Source: Clostridium beijerinckii (GTDB lineage Bacteria > Bacillota > Clostridia > Clostridiales > Clostridiaceae). Taken from it: a stretch of DNA of 64,000 bases. A program made the position numbers and the translations under genes. The first letter of the stretch is position 1, and every line of letters begins with the position of its first letter. The stretch is from positions 3,066,001-3,130,000 of the forward strand of contig NZ_CP073653.1 of assembly GCF_018223745.1 (NCBI RefSeq), given 5' to 3'. Positions 34,894 to 43,604 of this stretch are shown here, in pieces. The notes beneath the pieces are model-generated. The model searched no databases. It was not told the DNA's origin and was given only the letters and a program-made list of their open reading frames with translations.

Positions 34894-36024
34894 TTAAGCT
34901 AATTCTCTGTAAAGTCTTTGAACTCTTTTCCCTATACCGCAGACAAACTCATAATTAAAGCTTCCAGCCATATTAGCTAATTCCTCAACATAAATAATAT
35001 TTTCTCCATCTTTCCCAACTAAAGTTACTTCATCTTCAATCTTCACATTATCTATATGTGTAACATCCACCATCATTTGATCCATGCAAATCCTTCCTAT
35101 AATTGGTGCATATTTACCATGTATCAATACTCTTCCCTTTGAAGAAAGAGCTCTAGGATATCCATCAGCATATCCTACAGAAAGAGTTGCTATCTTTGTT
35201 TCATTTTTTGTAATATAAGTTTTCCCATAACTTACTCCATGACCTGCATCAACTATATTTACATTTATCACATGAGTTTTCCATTGAAGCGCTGGTTTTA
35301 ATGTAATAGCATTTTTATTAACTTCTTCAGATGGATATAATCCATAAGTAATTATTCCACACCTCACCATATCAAAGCGATGATGATCAAATTCCATAAT
35401 TCCAGCACTATTACACATATGCTTAATAGGAATATTTATATCTCTTTCTTCTAGTAAAGCTACAAATTTATCATATTTGCTTATTTGCAATTTACTATAA
35501 CTTTTATCAGCTTCATCTGCTGTAGCAAAATGGGTAAACAAACCTTCAACTACTAAATTTGAAAAAGTTAAAATCTCCTGAACTTCTGCTATTCCATCTT
35601 CATTTGCATCAAAACCTATTCTAGTCATACCAGTATCTAGAGCAATATGAACTTTTGCTTCTTTTTTGCATATTGCTCCTGCCTTTGACATTTCCTTAGC
35701 CATTTCAGTATTATACACAGTTTGGGTAATATTATTTTTGACTACTTCTATATATTGACTAGGTGAGGTATATCCGAGAATTAATATAGGTAATTCTATT
35801 CCAGATTTACGTAACTCTAGAGCTTCCTCTAAAGTAGCTACACCATAATAATCCACTTCACTCTTAAGAAAATCACCTAATTCAGCAGCGCCATGTCCAT
35901 ATCCATCAGCCTTAATTATTGCCATAATCTTCACATTTCTTTCTATTCGTTTTTTTGCTTCATTTATATTATGCAAAATAGCCTCTAAATCTATTTTTGC
36001 ATAAGTTCTAAAATATTCTCCCAT
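34894..36024 (-). CDS. alr: Alanine racemase
   Basis: The 376-aa fold type III PLP enzyme has the PLP lysine in I-I-K-A-D-G-Y-G-H-G-A-A-E-L (about residue 38), M-C-N-S-A-G-I-M-E, and the catalytic tyrosine in L-S-V-G-Y-A-D-G-Y-P-R-A-L (about residue 265). It interconverts L- and D-alanine. It lies inside the pxp operon between pxpB and pxpA, so this copy is probably catabolic or linked to the D-amino-acid aminotransferase at 38789 rather than the only cell-wall enzyme. The ribosome site is AGAAGG. Racemases for other small amino acids look alike, so the substrate is the least certain part. Confidence 0.9.
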   Translation of the reverse strand: MGEYFRTYAKIDLEAILHNINEAKKRIERNVKIMAIIKADGYGHGAAELGDFLKSEVDYYGVATLEEALELRKSGIELPILILGYTSPSQYIEVVKNNITQTVYNTEMAKEMSKAGAICKKEAKVHIALDTGMTRIGFDANEDGIAEVQEILTFSNLVVEGLFTHFATADEADKSYSKLQISKYDKFVALLEERDINIPIKHMCNSAGIMEFDHHRFDMVRCGIITYGLYPSEEVNKNAITLKPALQWKTHVINVNIVDAGHGVSYGKTYITKNETKIATLSVGYADGYPRALSSKGRVLIHGKYAPIIGRICMDQMMVDVTHIDNVKIEDEVTLVGKDGENIIYVEELANMAGSFNYEFVCGIGKRVQRLYRELA

Positions 36025-36046
36025 AAAAAGCCTTCTTTATTATATA

Positions 36047-36814
36047 TTAATATATTTTGTGTAGTGGAATGATTTCTATATTTTCTTCTTCAAGGCTAAG
36101 CTTAATTTTTTTTACAAATTCCAATGCCTTAGCTCCATCTCCATGGACACATATAGAATCCACTTTAATTGGTATATCTTTACCTGTAATAGATGTAACC
36201 TTGTTTTCTTTTATCATCTTAATAACTCTTTTAATAGCAACTTCTTCATCTGTAATCATCGCTCCTTCTTTAGTCCTCGCAACCAAAGATCCATCTTCTT
36301 CATAAGCACGATCAGCAAAGGCCTCTCTTGCTACTTTTAATCCAATATTTTGTGCGGCATTTATCATTTCACTTCCAGATAAGGCAAGTAAAATCAGTTC
36401 AGGATTCACTTCATATATACCTTCACAAATAGCTTCAGCAAGTTTTAAATCCTTTCCCGCCATATTATATAAAGCTCCATGTGGTTTTACATGCTGCATT
36501 TTAATTCCTTGGGCTCTACAAAAAGAATCTAAAGCACCAATTTGATATTGCACCATAGCTTTAGCTTCTTTTGGAGATACATTCATATTTCTTCTTCCAA
36601 AGCCCACTAAATCAGGAAAGCCAGGATGAGCACCAACGCTAACGCCAGCTGCCTTAGCTAGTTTTACTGTATAGTCCATTACAAGCGGATCTGCTGCATG
36701 AAATCCACAGGCTATGTTAGCAGAAGATATATATGAAATCACTTCTTCATCCAAACCAAGTTTATAGCTTCCAAAGCTTTCTCCTAAATCACAATTTAAA
36801 TCTACTTTATACAT
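36047..36814 (-). CDS. pxpA: 5-Oxoprolinase subunit A (LamB/YcsF family)
   Basis: The 255-aa protein has the YcsF hallmarks: [12 protein letters not shown] at the start, [29 protein letters not shown] and C-V-H-G-D-G. It is the third component of the ATP-dependent 5-oxoprolinase PxpABC, which converts 5-oxoproline (pyroglutamate) to glutamate. All three subunits are in this operon, with alr between pxpB and pxpA. The ribosome site is GGGGG. Length is normal (about 250 aa). Confidence 0.93.
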   Translation of the reverse strand: MYKVDLNCDLGESFGSYKLGLDEEVISYISSANIACGFHAADPLVMDYTVKLAKAAGVSVGAHPGFPDLVGFGRRNMNVSPKEAKAMVQYQIGALDSFCRAQGIKMQHVKPHGALYNMAGKDLKLAEAICEGIYEVNPELILLALSGSEMINAAQNIGLKVAREAFADRAYEEDGSLVARTKEGAMITDEEVAIKRVIKMIKENKVTSITGKDIPIKVDSICVHGDGAKALEFVKKIKLSLEEENIEIIPLHKIY

Positions 36815-36850
36815 AATTACCCCCGTTTGATCAGTTATGAGTTAAGCCTC

Positions 36851-37639
36851 TTAACTGAATTTAATGTCTATATTTTTAGTATCCGTTATAAGCATATGGC
36901 CAGGAGAATGTGTAATCACTATTTTAGGTTTAACATTCATAACCACAGATTGTGGTGTCACACCACAAGGCCAAAATACTGGAACTTCTCCTTCTTTTAT
37001 TTTAACACTATCTCCAAAATCAGGCTTGCTAATGTCTGAAATTCCAATAACAGAAGGTTCTCCTATATGAATTGGTGTTCCATGAACCTTTGGCATTGCT
37101 CCAGTGACCATTACTGATTTAACAATTTGATTATAGGGAATAGGTCTCATGCTTACAACCATTTTTCCATTAAAGATCCCCGCTGGTTCACACTCTATAT
37201 TGGTTATAAACATTGGCACGTTACAGTTTTCTTCTATATGCCTTACAGGTACTCCAGCCTCTAAAAGCTCTGATTCAAATGAAAAGCTGCAACCTATTAA
37301 AAAGCTCACAAAATCATCTCTCCATAAATGATCAACACTAGTATATTCACCAGTTAATATTCCATCTTCATAAACTCTATATTTAGGTATATCCTTAGCT
37401 ATATCTGCATCTTCTGCAATATATCTTAAACTCCTGCTTCCCACATCACTAACTTCTAATATAGGACAAGCTTTTGGATTTCTTTGACTAAATAATAAGA
37501 AATCATAGGCTAACTCCTTTGGCAAGATAACCAAATTAGCTTGTGCATATCCAGCACACATTCCTGAAGTTGGTCCTGTAATTTTACCTTCACGTATTAA
37601 ATTTCTAACTTCACTCGGTTTCATCTTAGAATAATCCAT
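36851..37639 (-). CDS. DUF1445 / D-glutamate cyclase N-terminal-half family (putative hydro-lyase)
   Basis: The 262-aa protein begins with the family pattern M-K-P-S-E-V-R-N-L-I-R-E-G and continues with G-P-T-S-G-M-C-A-G-Y-A-Q-A-N-L (about residue 20-34) and, further on, F-W-P-C-G-V-T-P-Q. It is normally annotated as a putative hydro-lyase. The same domain forms the N-terminal part of the vertebrate D-glutamate cyclase DGLUCY, which makes 5-oxo-D-proline from D-glutamate. The next gene upstream in transcription encodes the DUF4392 domain that forms the C-terminal part of that enzyme. I therefore infer a two-subunit D-glutamate cyclase. The ribosome site AAGGGGATAATT is good. Confidence 0.8.
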   Translation of the reverse strand: MDYSKMKPSEVRNLIREGKITGPTSGMCAGYAQANLVILPKELAYDFLLFSQRNPKACPILEVSDVGSRSLRYIAEDADIAKDIPKYRVYEDGILTGEYTSVDHLWRDDFVSFLIGCSFSFESELLEAGVPVRHIEENCNVPMFITNIECEPAGIFNGKMVVSMRPIPYNQIVKSVMVTGAMPKVHGTPIHIGEPSVIGISDISKPDFGDSVKIKEGEVPVFWPCGVTPQSVVMNVKPKIVITHSPGHMLITDTKNIDIKFS

Positions 37640-37704
37640 AATTATCCCCTTCCTAATACTTATTCCTATATCACTACTTGCAAATCATTCAATGTGGGCA
37701 GCCC

Positions 37705-38778
37705 CTACACAACATTTTCATAAAAACCTAATTCAATAACTTTATCAAACCAAGTAGCACAGGTATCTTCTAATTTAATAGAATAAGATACACATTCTCT
37801 CATCAAATTAACTATTGAAAGATTCATTGATAATCCAAAACCATCTATAGCAGGTACTAGCCATCCATACATATCTATCATTCCACTTCTTGAGGCTACT
37901 ACCATTGCTTCTTCTTGTAGCTCTTTTGTGTGTAATATTTCTAAATCTTTCTTTAAATAAGCTATTGCTGCAATTAACCCATAACATCCCCAGTCTGAAA
38001 CTGTTGCAGTAATAATATTATCTGCCTTTGTAGCTACTGCAATTCCACCATTACATCCACAATTACATTTTCCTTTAGCTGCATATGGAATATACTCTTC
38101 TAAATGTTCACTAATAGTTCCCATACCAATTTCATTTCCAAGATCTCCTATTGCTATATTAAGAACACCCTTGCCCTGTAATTTAGTAAATAAAATATCT
38201 TGTTTTGCCTCTAATTCAGTTACATTTAGTCCTACTGCATTATGATAAACACCAATTGAATTTGCCCCTGGACACTCAATGCTAATAACAGCGCTTGGTA
38301 ATCCCTTAGCTATGATTTCATCAGCCTGCTTGGCAGCTACATTTTCATCCTTTGTAAATGGTATAGCTGCAATAGATATAGGATATTCTTTTAATTCCTC
38401 TATGCTATCATATAAGTGAACTCCTATTACTTGCGCTAAATTTTTTACAGCCTCCATATTATCTTCAGGACATATTATTACAGGTTTGACATTAAAAGCT
38501 TTAACTAAAGCTCTAGCTAATATCATAGAGCTAACAATTCCATCCATCTCAGCCTTTTTAAAAGGAAGAAGTACAAAACCAGTCATTATATAGACTAAGT
38601 CGCCATCTTTTAAGGTGTTCACCAATTTTTTTGCTGCATTTGTAGTTAAAGGCTCTTTTGTATACTCTCTTGCTGCAGAATATAAAATGCGGCATACACC
38701 ATATCCCCTAGGGTCTAAATTCATTAAATTATCTAAATTCTCTCCCAAATTAAATATTGTTAATTCTTGTTGATTCAT
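37705..38778 (-). CDS. DUF4392 / D-glutamate cyclase C-terminal-half family
   Basis: The 357-aa protein matches the DUF4392 pattern: N-L-D-P-R-G-Y-G near residue 20, Y-I-M-T-G-F, E-M-D-G-I-V-S-S, I-S-I-E-C-P-G-A-N and a Cys-rich G-K-C-N-C-G-C-N-G-G-I-A near residue 240. In vertebrates it is fused to DUF1445 in the mitochondrial D-glutamate cyclase. Here it is separate and adjacent to the DUF1445 gene. The ribosome site is AGGAGGTAGAAT and the spacing to the aminotransferase gene upstream is 10 nt. Activity is inferred from this synteny; no bacterial protein of this form is known to me to have been tested in the split arrangement. Confidence 0.78.
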   Translation of the reverse strand: MNQQELTIFNLGENLDNLMNLDPRGYGVCRILYSAAREYTKEPLTTNAAKKLVNTLKDGDLVYIMTGFVLLPFKKAEMDGIVSSMILARALVKAFNVKPVIICPEDNMEAVKNLAQVIGVHLYDSIEELKEYPISIAAIPFTKDENVAAKQADEIIAKGLPSAVISIECPGANSIGVYHNAVGLNVTELEAKQDILFTKLQGKGVLNIAIGDLGNEIGMGTISEHLEEYIPYAAKGKCNCGCNGGIAVATKADNIITATVSDWGCYGLIAAIAYLKKDLEILHTKELQEEAMVVASRSGMIDMYGWLVPAIDGFGLSMNLSIVNLMRECVSYSIKLEDTCATWFDKVIELGFYENVV

Positions 38779-38788
38779 ATTCTACCTC

Positions 38789-39637
38789 CTATTCTGTTTT
38801 TGTTTCTTCTAAGAACTCATTTAACAATGCATCTTGTAATTTCTTTACAAGCTCTGGTGCTTTTCCCCCTACAGGTATTCCATCTATTTCACTGGTTGCC
38901 ATACAAAATTGACCTGAACTAGTAACTATAACTTCATCTGCCTCCATTAATTCCTTCAAGGTAAATGCTGTTTCATCTACAGGAATATTAAAGGATTTAC
39001 ACATTTTAATAAGGTGAGCTCTTGCTATACCTGGTAAAATTAAATTGTCTGTTGGAGCAGTTTTTAATATACCATCCTTAATAATTGATACATTGCTATG
39101 TGCACATTCAGTTACTCTATCCCCTCTATGAAATACAGCTTCCTGACATCCTGCCTCTTCAGTTTTTTGAGATGCAATTACACTTGGTAATAAATTTAAG
39201 GTTTTGATATTACAGTGTAAAAATCTAGTGTCTTCTAAAGTGATTAACTTTAATTTTTGTGACATATCCTTAATATTTAAAGGCTTTAACATAATCCATA
39301 GATTTGCAGGGACCTCATCTCCAGGAAAAGCATGATTTCTCATTCCAGTTCCTCTAGTAATTTGCCAATATACAAATTGTTCTCCTGAATCAACCTTTAA
39401 TACCATCTCCTTAAGGATTTCTTTTACTTGCTCCTTTGAATAAGGAATTTTAATTCCTAATAAACCAGCGCTGTTGTAAAATCTTTCAATATGCTCCTCC
39501 AATGCAAAAATCTTGTGATTTCTGCTATAAGTAGCATCATAAACTCCATCTCCAAAATAGCAAACACGATCAAGCATTGGTACTGTCATTTCCTCTAATA
39601 ATCCAAACTTTCCATTATAATAACCTAAATTCTCCAT
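38789..39637 (-). CDS. D-amino-acid aminotransferase (fold type IV PLP enzyme)
   Basis: The 282-aa protein is a class IV aminotransferase: F-G-D-G-V-Y-D-A-T-Y (about residue 28), the PLP lysine in C-N-I-K-T-L-N-L-L (about 143) and V-T-E-C-A-H-S-N-V (about 174). The length and start region fit D-Ala/D-Glu transaminase (Dat) better than IlvE (about 300-340 aa). It would convert D-alanine plus 2-oxoglutarate to pyruvate plus D-glutamate, the substrate of the cyclase encoded next. It is the first gene of the operon, behind a promoter, a palindrome and a leader hairpin (39668-39782). Activity on branched-chain amino acids or 4-amino-4-deoxychorismate remains possible. Confidence 0.8.
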   Translation of the reverse strand: MENLGYYNGKFGLLEEMTVPMLDRVCYFGDGVYDATYSRNHKIFALEEHIERFYNSAGLLGIKIPYSKEQVKEILKEMVLKVDSGEQFVYWQITRGTGMRNHAFPGDEVPANLWIMLKPLNIKDMSQKLKLITLEDTRFLHCNIKTLNLLPSVIASQKTEEAGCQEAVFHRGDRVTECAHSNVSIIKDGILKTAPTDNLILPGIARAHLIKMCKSFNIPVDETAFTLKELMEADEVIVTSSGQFCMATSEIDGIPVGGKAPELVKKLQDALLNEFLEETKTE

Positions 39638-39667
39638 TGTATTTTCCTCCTAAAATTCTTAAAATAA

Positions 39668-39728
39668 AAAACCAGACATATTTTAGACCTTTGAATTTGA
39701 CTTCTTCGTCTAAAGTATATCTGGTTTT
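39668..39728 (-). terminator. Leader hairpin/attenuator before the D-amino-acid operon
   Basis: On the minus strand AAACCAGATATACTTTAGAC pairs with GTCTAAAATATGTCTGGTTT (two mismatches, 20-nt loop) and is followed by TTTTTATTTT. It ends about 25 nt before the aminotransferase ribosome site, downstream of the predicted promoter, so it would attenuate the operon unless opened. It could instead terminate the lrp transcript. Confidence 0.65.
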
Positions 39729-39740
39729 TCTTTGAAACTA

Positions 39741-39782
39741 ATACTATATTCATATAGTATATCTCACAGAAATATTTTTCAA
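39741..39782 (-). promoter_or_regulatory. Promoter with overlapping 20-bp palindrome before the D-amino-acid operon
   Basis: On the minus strand: -35 TTGAAA (39777-39782), 17-nt spacer, -10 TACTAT (39754-39759). The -10 lies inside a perfect palindrome (39741-39760, half-site ATACTATAT plus a 2-nt centre). A bound dimer there would block RNA polymerase; the Lrp-family protein encoded just upstream is the obvious candidate. Confidence 0.6.
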
Positions 39783-39890
39783 TATTTTTTAAAATTCCAG
39801 TTAATTTTATTGTTATTTACTACTTAACCAAAATTTTTTCTTATATTTTAAAAAATTCAGTTATAAACCTCAAATTTTTAATATGCATAT

Positions 39891-40346
39891 TTACTCTTCT
39901 ACCTCTGGTATTACACTAAATGTATTTTTTATATTTTTTAAAACAAAATGAGTTTTAGTTGCTGATACTCCTTCTATGCTTTTTATTGCACGATGAATTT
40001 TCTCAAGATGATCAGATGATTGACAAATTATTTTAAGCATAAAATCATAATCTCCGGTTAAATAATAACACGAAACAATATTCTCATTACCTTTAATAGC
40101 TGAAGTAAATTTATCATAGAACTTTGGATGTTCAAGACTAACTTCCATTAAGGCACACACATCATTATCTAATTTTTTTTGATCCACTATTATTGTATAA
40201 TTTTGAATTACCTTGCTTTTCTCCATTTTATGTATGCGTTCAAGGACTGCTGAAACTGACAAATGAATTTCATTACTTATAGAGGCTGCTTTAATTCTAG
40301 CATTTGATTTCAAACACTTTAATATTTTGTAGTCCATTTTATCCAT
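39891..40346 (-). CDS. Lrp/AsnC-family transcriptional regulator
   Basis: The 151-aa protein has an N-terminal winged HTH (D-Y-K-I-L-K-C-L-K-S-N-A-R-I, I-H-L-S-V-S-A-V-L-E-R-I) and a C-terminal RAM ligand-binding domain (Y-Y-L-T-G-D-Y-D-F-M-L-K-I). Such proteins sense amino acids and bind AT-rich palindromes as dimers or octamers. It lies between the liv transporter and the D-amino-acid operon and probably controls one or both. The ribosome site is AAGGAGATATTT. It is 13 nt after the kinase-like gene. Confidence 0.88.
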   Translation of the reverse strand: MDKMDYKILKCLKSNARIKAASISNEIHLSVSAVLERIHKMEKSKVIQNYTIIVDQKKLDNDVCALMEVSLEHPKFYDKFTSAIKGNENIVSCYYLTGDYDFMLKIICQSSDHLEKIHRAIKSIEGVSATKTHFVLKNIKNTFSVIPEVEE

Positions 40347-40359
40347 AAATATCTCCTTA

Positions 40360-40983
40360 TTAAGAATTCATTCTTAATTTAATATATTCTTTAATATATT
40401 TAACACAATCTTCAATTCCTAATTTACTAGTATCAAGAGATAAATCATAATTCTTTACATCTTCCCATTTGTTCCCCGTATGATAATAATAGTAGCCTCT
40501 TCTATATTTATTCAATTTCTTAATTTGCTTAGCAGCCTCTTTTTCTGAAATACATAAACTTTCCATTTGATGTTTAATACAATACTCATTAGATGCATGA
40601 ATAAAAATCTTAAATACATTAGGATTATCCTTTAAAATATAATCTGCACAACGCCCTATTACAACATAAGATTCTCTTTCTGCTAATTCCAGCAGTATCT
40701 TAGCTTGATAATTAAATAAATTATCATTTGAAGTAAAATCATTACTTTCTGGTGGAATCAATTCACCTTCATATACCTTCTTTGACACCATATATAGTAA
40801 ACTACTTTTAACATGCTCATCTGCATTTGCAAATAGTGATTCATTAATCCCACTATCCTCCGATGCTAAACGTAATAATTCTCTATCATACATATTAATT
40901 TTAAGATCCTTTGAAATCATTTTACCTATTGTTGTTCCACCACTTCCACAAGTTCTTGTGATTGCAATTACAAACTTATCCAT
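40360..40983 (-). CDS. Cytidylate kinase-like family protein
   Basis: The 207-aa P-loop protein opens with F-V-I-A-I-T-R-T-C-G-S-G-G-T-T-I-G-K, the glycine-rich loop of the cytidylate-kinase-like family (usually R-x-Y/F-G-S-G-G-R-x-I-G), then Y-D-R-E-L-L. It may phosphorylate a nucleotide or another small molecule; true Cmk proteins are about 220 aa but differ in the NMP-binding part. It is 13 nt upstream of the lrp gene and 87 nt after livF. The association with amino acid genes is unexplained. Confidence 0.75.
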   Translation of the reverse strand: MDKFVIAITRTCGSGGTTIGKMISKDLKINMYDRELLRLASEDSGINESLFANADEHVKSSLLYMVSKKVYEGELIPPESNDFTSNDNLFNYQAKILLELAERESYVVIGRCADYILKDNPNVFKIFIHASNEYCIKHQMESLCISEKEAAKQIKKLNKYRRGYYYYHTGNKWEDVKNYDLSLDTSKLGIEDCVKYIKEYIKLRMNS

Positions 40984-41004
40984 ATTGCCTCCCCCTTTAT
41001 TTAA

Positions 41005-41049
41005 TAGTGTAAATTACTTTTTTATCTTTTCATAACTTACTTTACACTA
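41005..41049. repeat. Inverted repeat between livF and the kinase-like gene
   Basis: TAGTGTAAA (41005-41013) and TTTACACTA (41041-41049) form a 9-bp stem around a 27-nt AT-rich loop. No clear T run follows, so it may be an operator, an RNA-processing hairpin or a weak terminator. Confidence 0.35.
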
Positions 41050-41070
41050 TCATTTCATATGACCATCCTT

Positions 41071-41775
41071 TTATTCTCCTAAGTATGCTTTTCTAACAGA
41101 ATCGTCATGTAATAAATCTTGTGCTAATCCTTCTAATACAACACTACCTGTTTCTAAAACATAACCTCTATCAGCTATTTGAAGTGCAGCATTTGCATTT
41201 TGCTCTACTAAAAGAATTGTTGTTCCAGCTTTACGGATGTTTTTTATTATTTCAAATATTTCTTCAACTACAATAGGAGCAAGACCCATTGATGGTTCAT
41301 CAAGCAATAATAATTTAGGTTTTGCCATTAACGCTCTCCCTATTGCAAGCATTTGCTGCTCACCACCTGACATAGTTCCTGCAAGCTGCTTCCTTCTTTC
41401 CTTTACTCTTGGAAATAATGTAAATACCTCTTCCATTGATACTTTAATTTCAGATTTACTCTTTCTTAAATAAGCTCCTAATAAAAGATTTTCTTCTATT
41501 GTCTGATCACCAAATACTCTTCTTCCTTCTGGAACTTGGCTAAGACCATAAGATACTATCTTGTGTGCTCCAATATTGCTAATCATTTTGCCGTCATAAG
41601 TGATTTCACCAGATTTAATTGGATTTAAACCGCTAATTGCTCTGAGTGTACTAGTTTTTCCAGCACCATTAGCTCCAATTAAAGTTACAATTTCTCCATT
41701 ATTTACTTCTAAACTCAAATCGTGAATCGCATGAATTGCACCATAAGATATATTAATATTTTCTACTTTTAACAT
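41071..41775 (-). CDS. livF: Branched-chain amino acid ABC transporter ATPase LivF
   Basis: The 234-aa ATPase has Walker A G-A-N-G-A-G-K-T-S (about residue 34), signature T-M-S-G-G-E-Q-Q-M, Walker B L-L-L-L-D-E-P-S-M-G-L-A-P and the LivF-type S-Q-V-P-E-G-R-R-V-F. It is the second ATPase of the Liv importer and the last gene of the unit, one base after livG. The substrate class is branched-chain or other hydrophobic amino acids; with the D-amino-acid genes next door, D-amino acids are conceivable. Confidence 0.9.
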   Translation of the reverse strand: MLKVENINISYGAIHAIHDLSLEVNNGEIVTLIGANGAGKTSTLRAISGLNPIKSGEITYDGKMISNIGAHKIVSYGLSQVPEGRRVFGDQTIEENLLLGAYLRKSKSEIKVSMEEVFTLFPRVKERRKQLAGTMSGGEQQMLAIGRALMAKPKLLLLDEPSMGLAPIVVEEIFEIIKNIRKAGTTILLVEQNANAALQIADRGYVLETGSVVLEGLAQDLLHDDSVRKAYLGE

Positions 41776-41776
41776 A

Positions 41777-42556
41777 TTATTGTGCCGCCCCCTTTCCTAA
41801 ATACGCTTCAATTACTTGTGGATTTTTTTGAATTTCTTTTGGAATTCCTTTAGCAATAATTTCGCCAAAAGAAAGTACATAAATGTATTCACATACATTC
41901 ATTACAAGTTTCATATCATGTTCGATAAGTAAAATAGATATTTTAAACTCATTTTTTATCCAGCGAATAAGTTCAGTAAGTTCCACTGTTTCTTGAGGAT
42001 TCATACCAGCGGCTGGCTCATCAAGAAGTAAAAGCTTAGGTTTAGCTGCTAATGCTCTAGCTATTTCTAATCTTCTTTGTTTACCATAAGGGAGATTACT
42101 CGCAAGCTCATCTGCACTATCATCTAATTTAAAAATTTTTAATATTTCTAAAGCCTCTTGCTTCATTTTTTGTTCCTCATAAATGTGAGCTGGAGTCTTA
42201 ATAATAGATGTAAACAAACTAGATTTTGCTTGAAAGTTAAAACTAATCATAACATTTTCAAGTACGGTTAATTCAGTGAAAAGTCTAATATTCTGAAATG
42301 TTCTAGCAATATGCTTTGATGTAATATCATAAGGTTTAGTTCCATCAATACGTTCACCATTTAATTGTATTTTTCCTTCTGTTGGTTTATATACACCAGT
42401 AAGCATATTAAAAAGAGTTGTTTTACCTGCACCATTTGGACCTATAAGACCAATTAATTGATGTTCCCCAATTTCCATATTTACATCAGAAACGGCAGTA
42501 AGACCACCAAATTTTATTGTTAATTTTTCTACTGAAAGTAAAGACATACTACTCAC
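41777..42556 (-). CDS. livG: Branched-chain amino acid ABC transporter ATPase LivG
   Basis: The 259-aa ATPase has Walker A G-P-N-G-A-G-K-T-T, Walker B L-L-L-L-D-E-P-A-A-G-M-N-P, and H-I-A-R-T-F-Q-N-I-R-L-F, a LivG mark. The longest frame starts at GTG 42556, overlapping livM by 8 nt; the ATG at 42547 is preceded by GGTGAG at 4 nt and is about equally likely. It pairs with LivF on the inner face of the LivH/LivM channel. Confidence 0.9.
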   Translation of the reverse strand: MSSMSLLSVEKLTIKFGGLTAVSDVNMEIGEHQLIGLIGPNGAGKTTLFNMLTGVYKPTEGKIQLNGERIDGTKPYDITSKHIARTFQNIRLFTELTVLENVMISFNFQAKSSLFTSIIKTPAHIYEEQKMKQEALEILKIFKLDDSADELASNLPYGKQRRLEIARALAAKPKLLLLDEPAAGMNPQETVELTELIRWIKNEFKISILLIEHDMKLVMNVCEYIYVLSFGEIIAKGIPKEIQKNPQVIEAYLGKGAAQ

Positions 42557-43595
42557 CAGCCTTTTCGCTTTGAACTATATTTTTTGTAGAGTTTTTCCCG
42601 AATTTCTTAAAAAATTTTATTATATTATCTACTGTAATTTCCCTTGTTCCAAGAATACCTTGTGGACGGAAAATCATCATGAGCACAAGCATAACAGCAT
42701 ATATTAAAATACGATATGTCTTAAATACCTCACTAAGTCCTCTTAGACATTCAGGTAAATAAATAAGAATTGAAGTCCCAATTACAGTTCCTGATAAACT
42801 TCCCATTCCACCAAGTACTACATAAGTTATTAATTCAATTGACTTTGAAAATGCAAAGCTTGCTGGATCAATAAAAGAATTAAAGTGCGCATATAAGCCC
42901 CCAGCAAGACCAGCCATACTGCTACCTATAATAAATGCAATCATCTTGTATTTAGTAGAATTTATTCCCATGGCTTCTGCTGCTATTTCATCTTCTCTAA
43001 TTGCCATAATTGCTCTACCTTTTGAAGAATGAATTAAATTTTTTAGTATTGCATAACAAATTGCTACACCTATTAATACTATTAAGAAAGAAGTACTTCC
43101 TGGTATTCCTGAAATCCCTCTAGCACCCCCAACATAATCTACATTTTGAATTACTACCTTTACTATTTCTCCAAACCCTAAGGTACAAATAGCTAAATAA
43201 TCCCCTTTAAGTCTTAATATTGGATATCCAATTAACGCTGCTAAAATTCCAGCTAATATGATTCCTACAAGTAAGGCAATTGGAAAGGGCATATTAAAAT
43301 TTTTAGTCATTATTGCAGATCCATATGCTCCTATTGACATAAAAGCAGCATGTCCCATAGTAAATTGACCAGTAAACCCTAATATAAGATTAAGACCTAA
43401 GGCTGCAATTAAAAAAATACCAATTTGTTTCATAATTCTAAGTATATAATCACCAATTATTCCTTGGTTTACAAGAAACATTAGAAACACATAAATTAAG
43501 GCAAGGACAACTGTTGTAATCATATATCTCGTATATGTGGTTTTAACCAAGCTTAAGCTTGGATTATCTTCATTTTTGCTTATCTTATTTACCAT
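42549..43595 (-). CDS. livM: Branched-chain amino acid ABC transporter permease LivM
   Basis: I prefer the ATG at 43595 (MVNKISKNED), preceded by AGGTG; a GTG at 43604 directly follows the livH stop. The ~348-aa protein has about nine to ten membrane helices, the LivM signature G-F-T-G-Q-F-T-M-G-H-A-A-F-M-S-I-G-A-Y, and a cytoplasmic contact loop A-I-R-E-D-E-I-A-A-E-A-M-G. It forms the channel with LivH. Confidence 0.9.
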   Translation of the reverse strand: MVNKISKNEDNPSLSLVKTTYTRYMITTVVLALIYVFLMFLVNQGIIGDYILRIMKQIGIFLIAALGLNLILGFTGQFTMGHAAFMSIGAYGSAIMTKNFNMPFPIALLVGIILAGILAALIGYPILRLKGDYLAICTLGFGEIVKVVIQNVDYVGGARGISGIPGSTSFLIVLIGVAICYAILKNLIHSSKGRAIMAIREDEIAAEAMGINSTKYKMIAFIIGSSMAGLAGGLYAHFNSFIDPASFAFSKSIELITYVVLGGMGSLSGTVIGTSILIYLPECLRGLSEVFKTYRILIYAVMLVLMMIFRPQGILGTREITVDNIIKFFKKFGKNSTKNIVQSEKAGE

Positions 43596-43604
43596 TTTTA
43601 TCAC

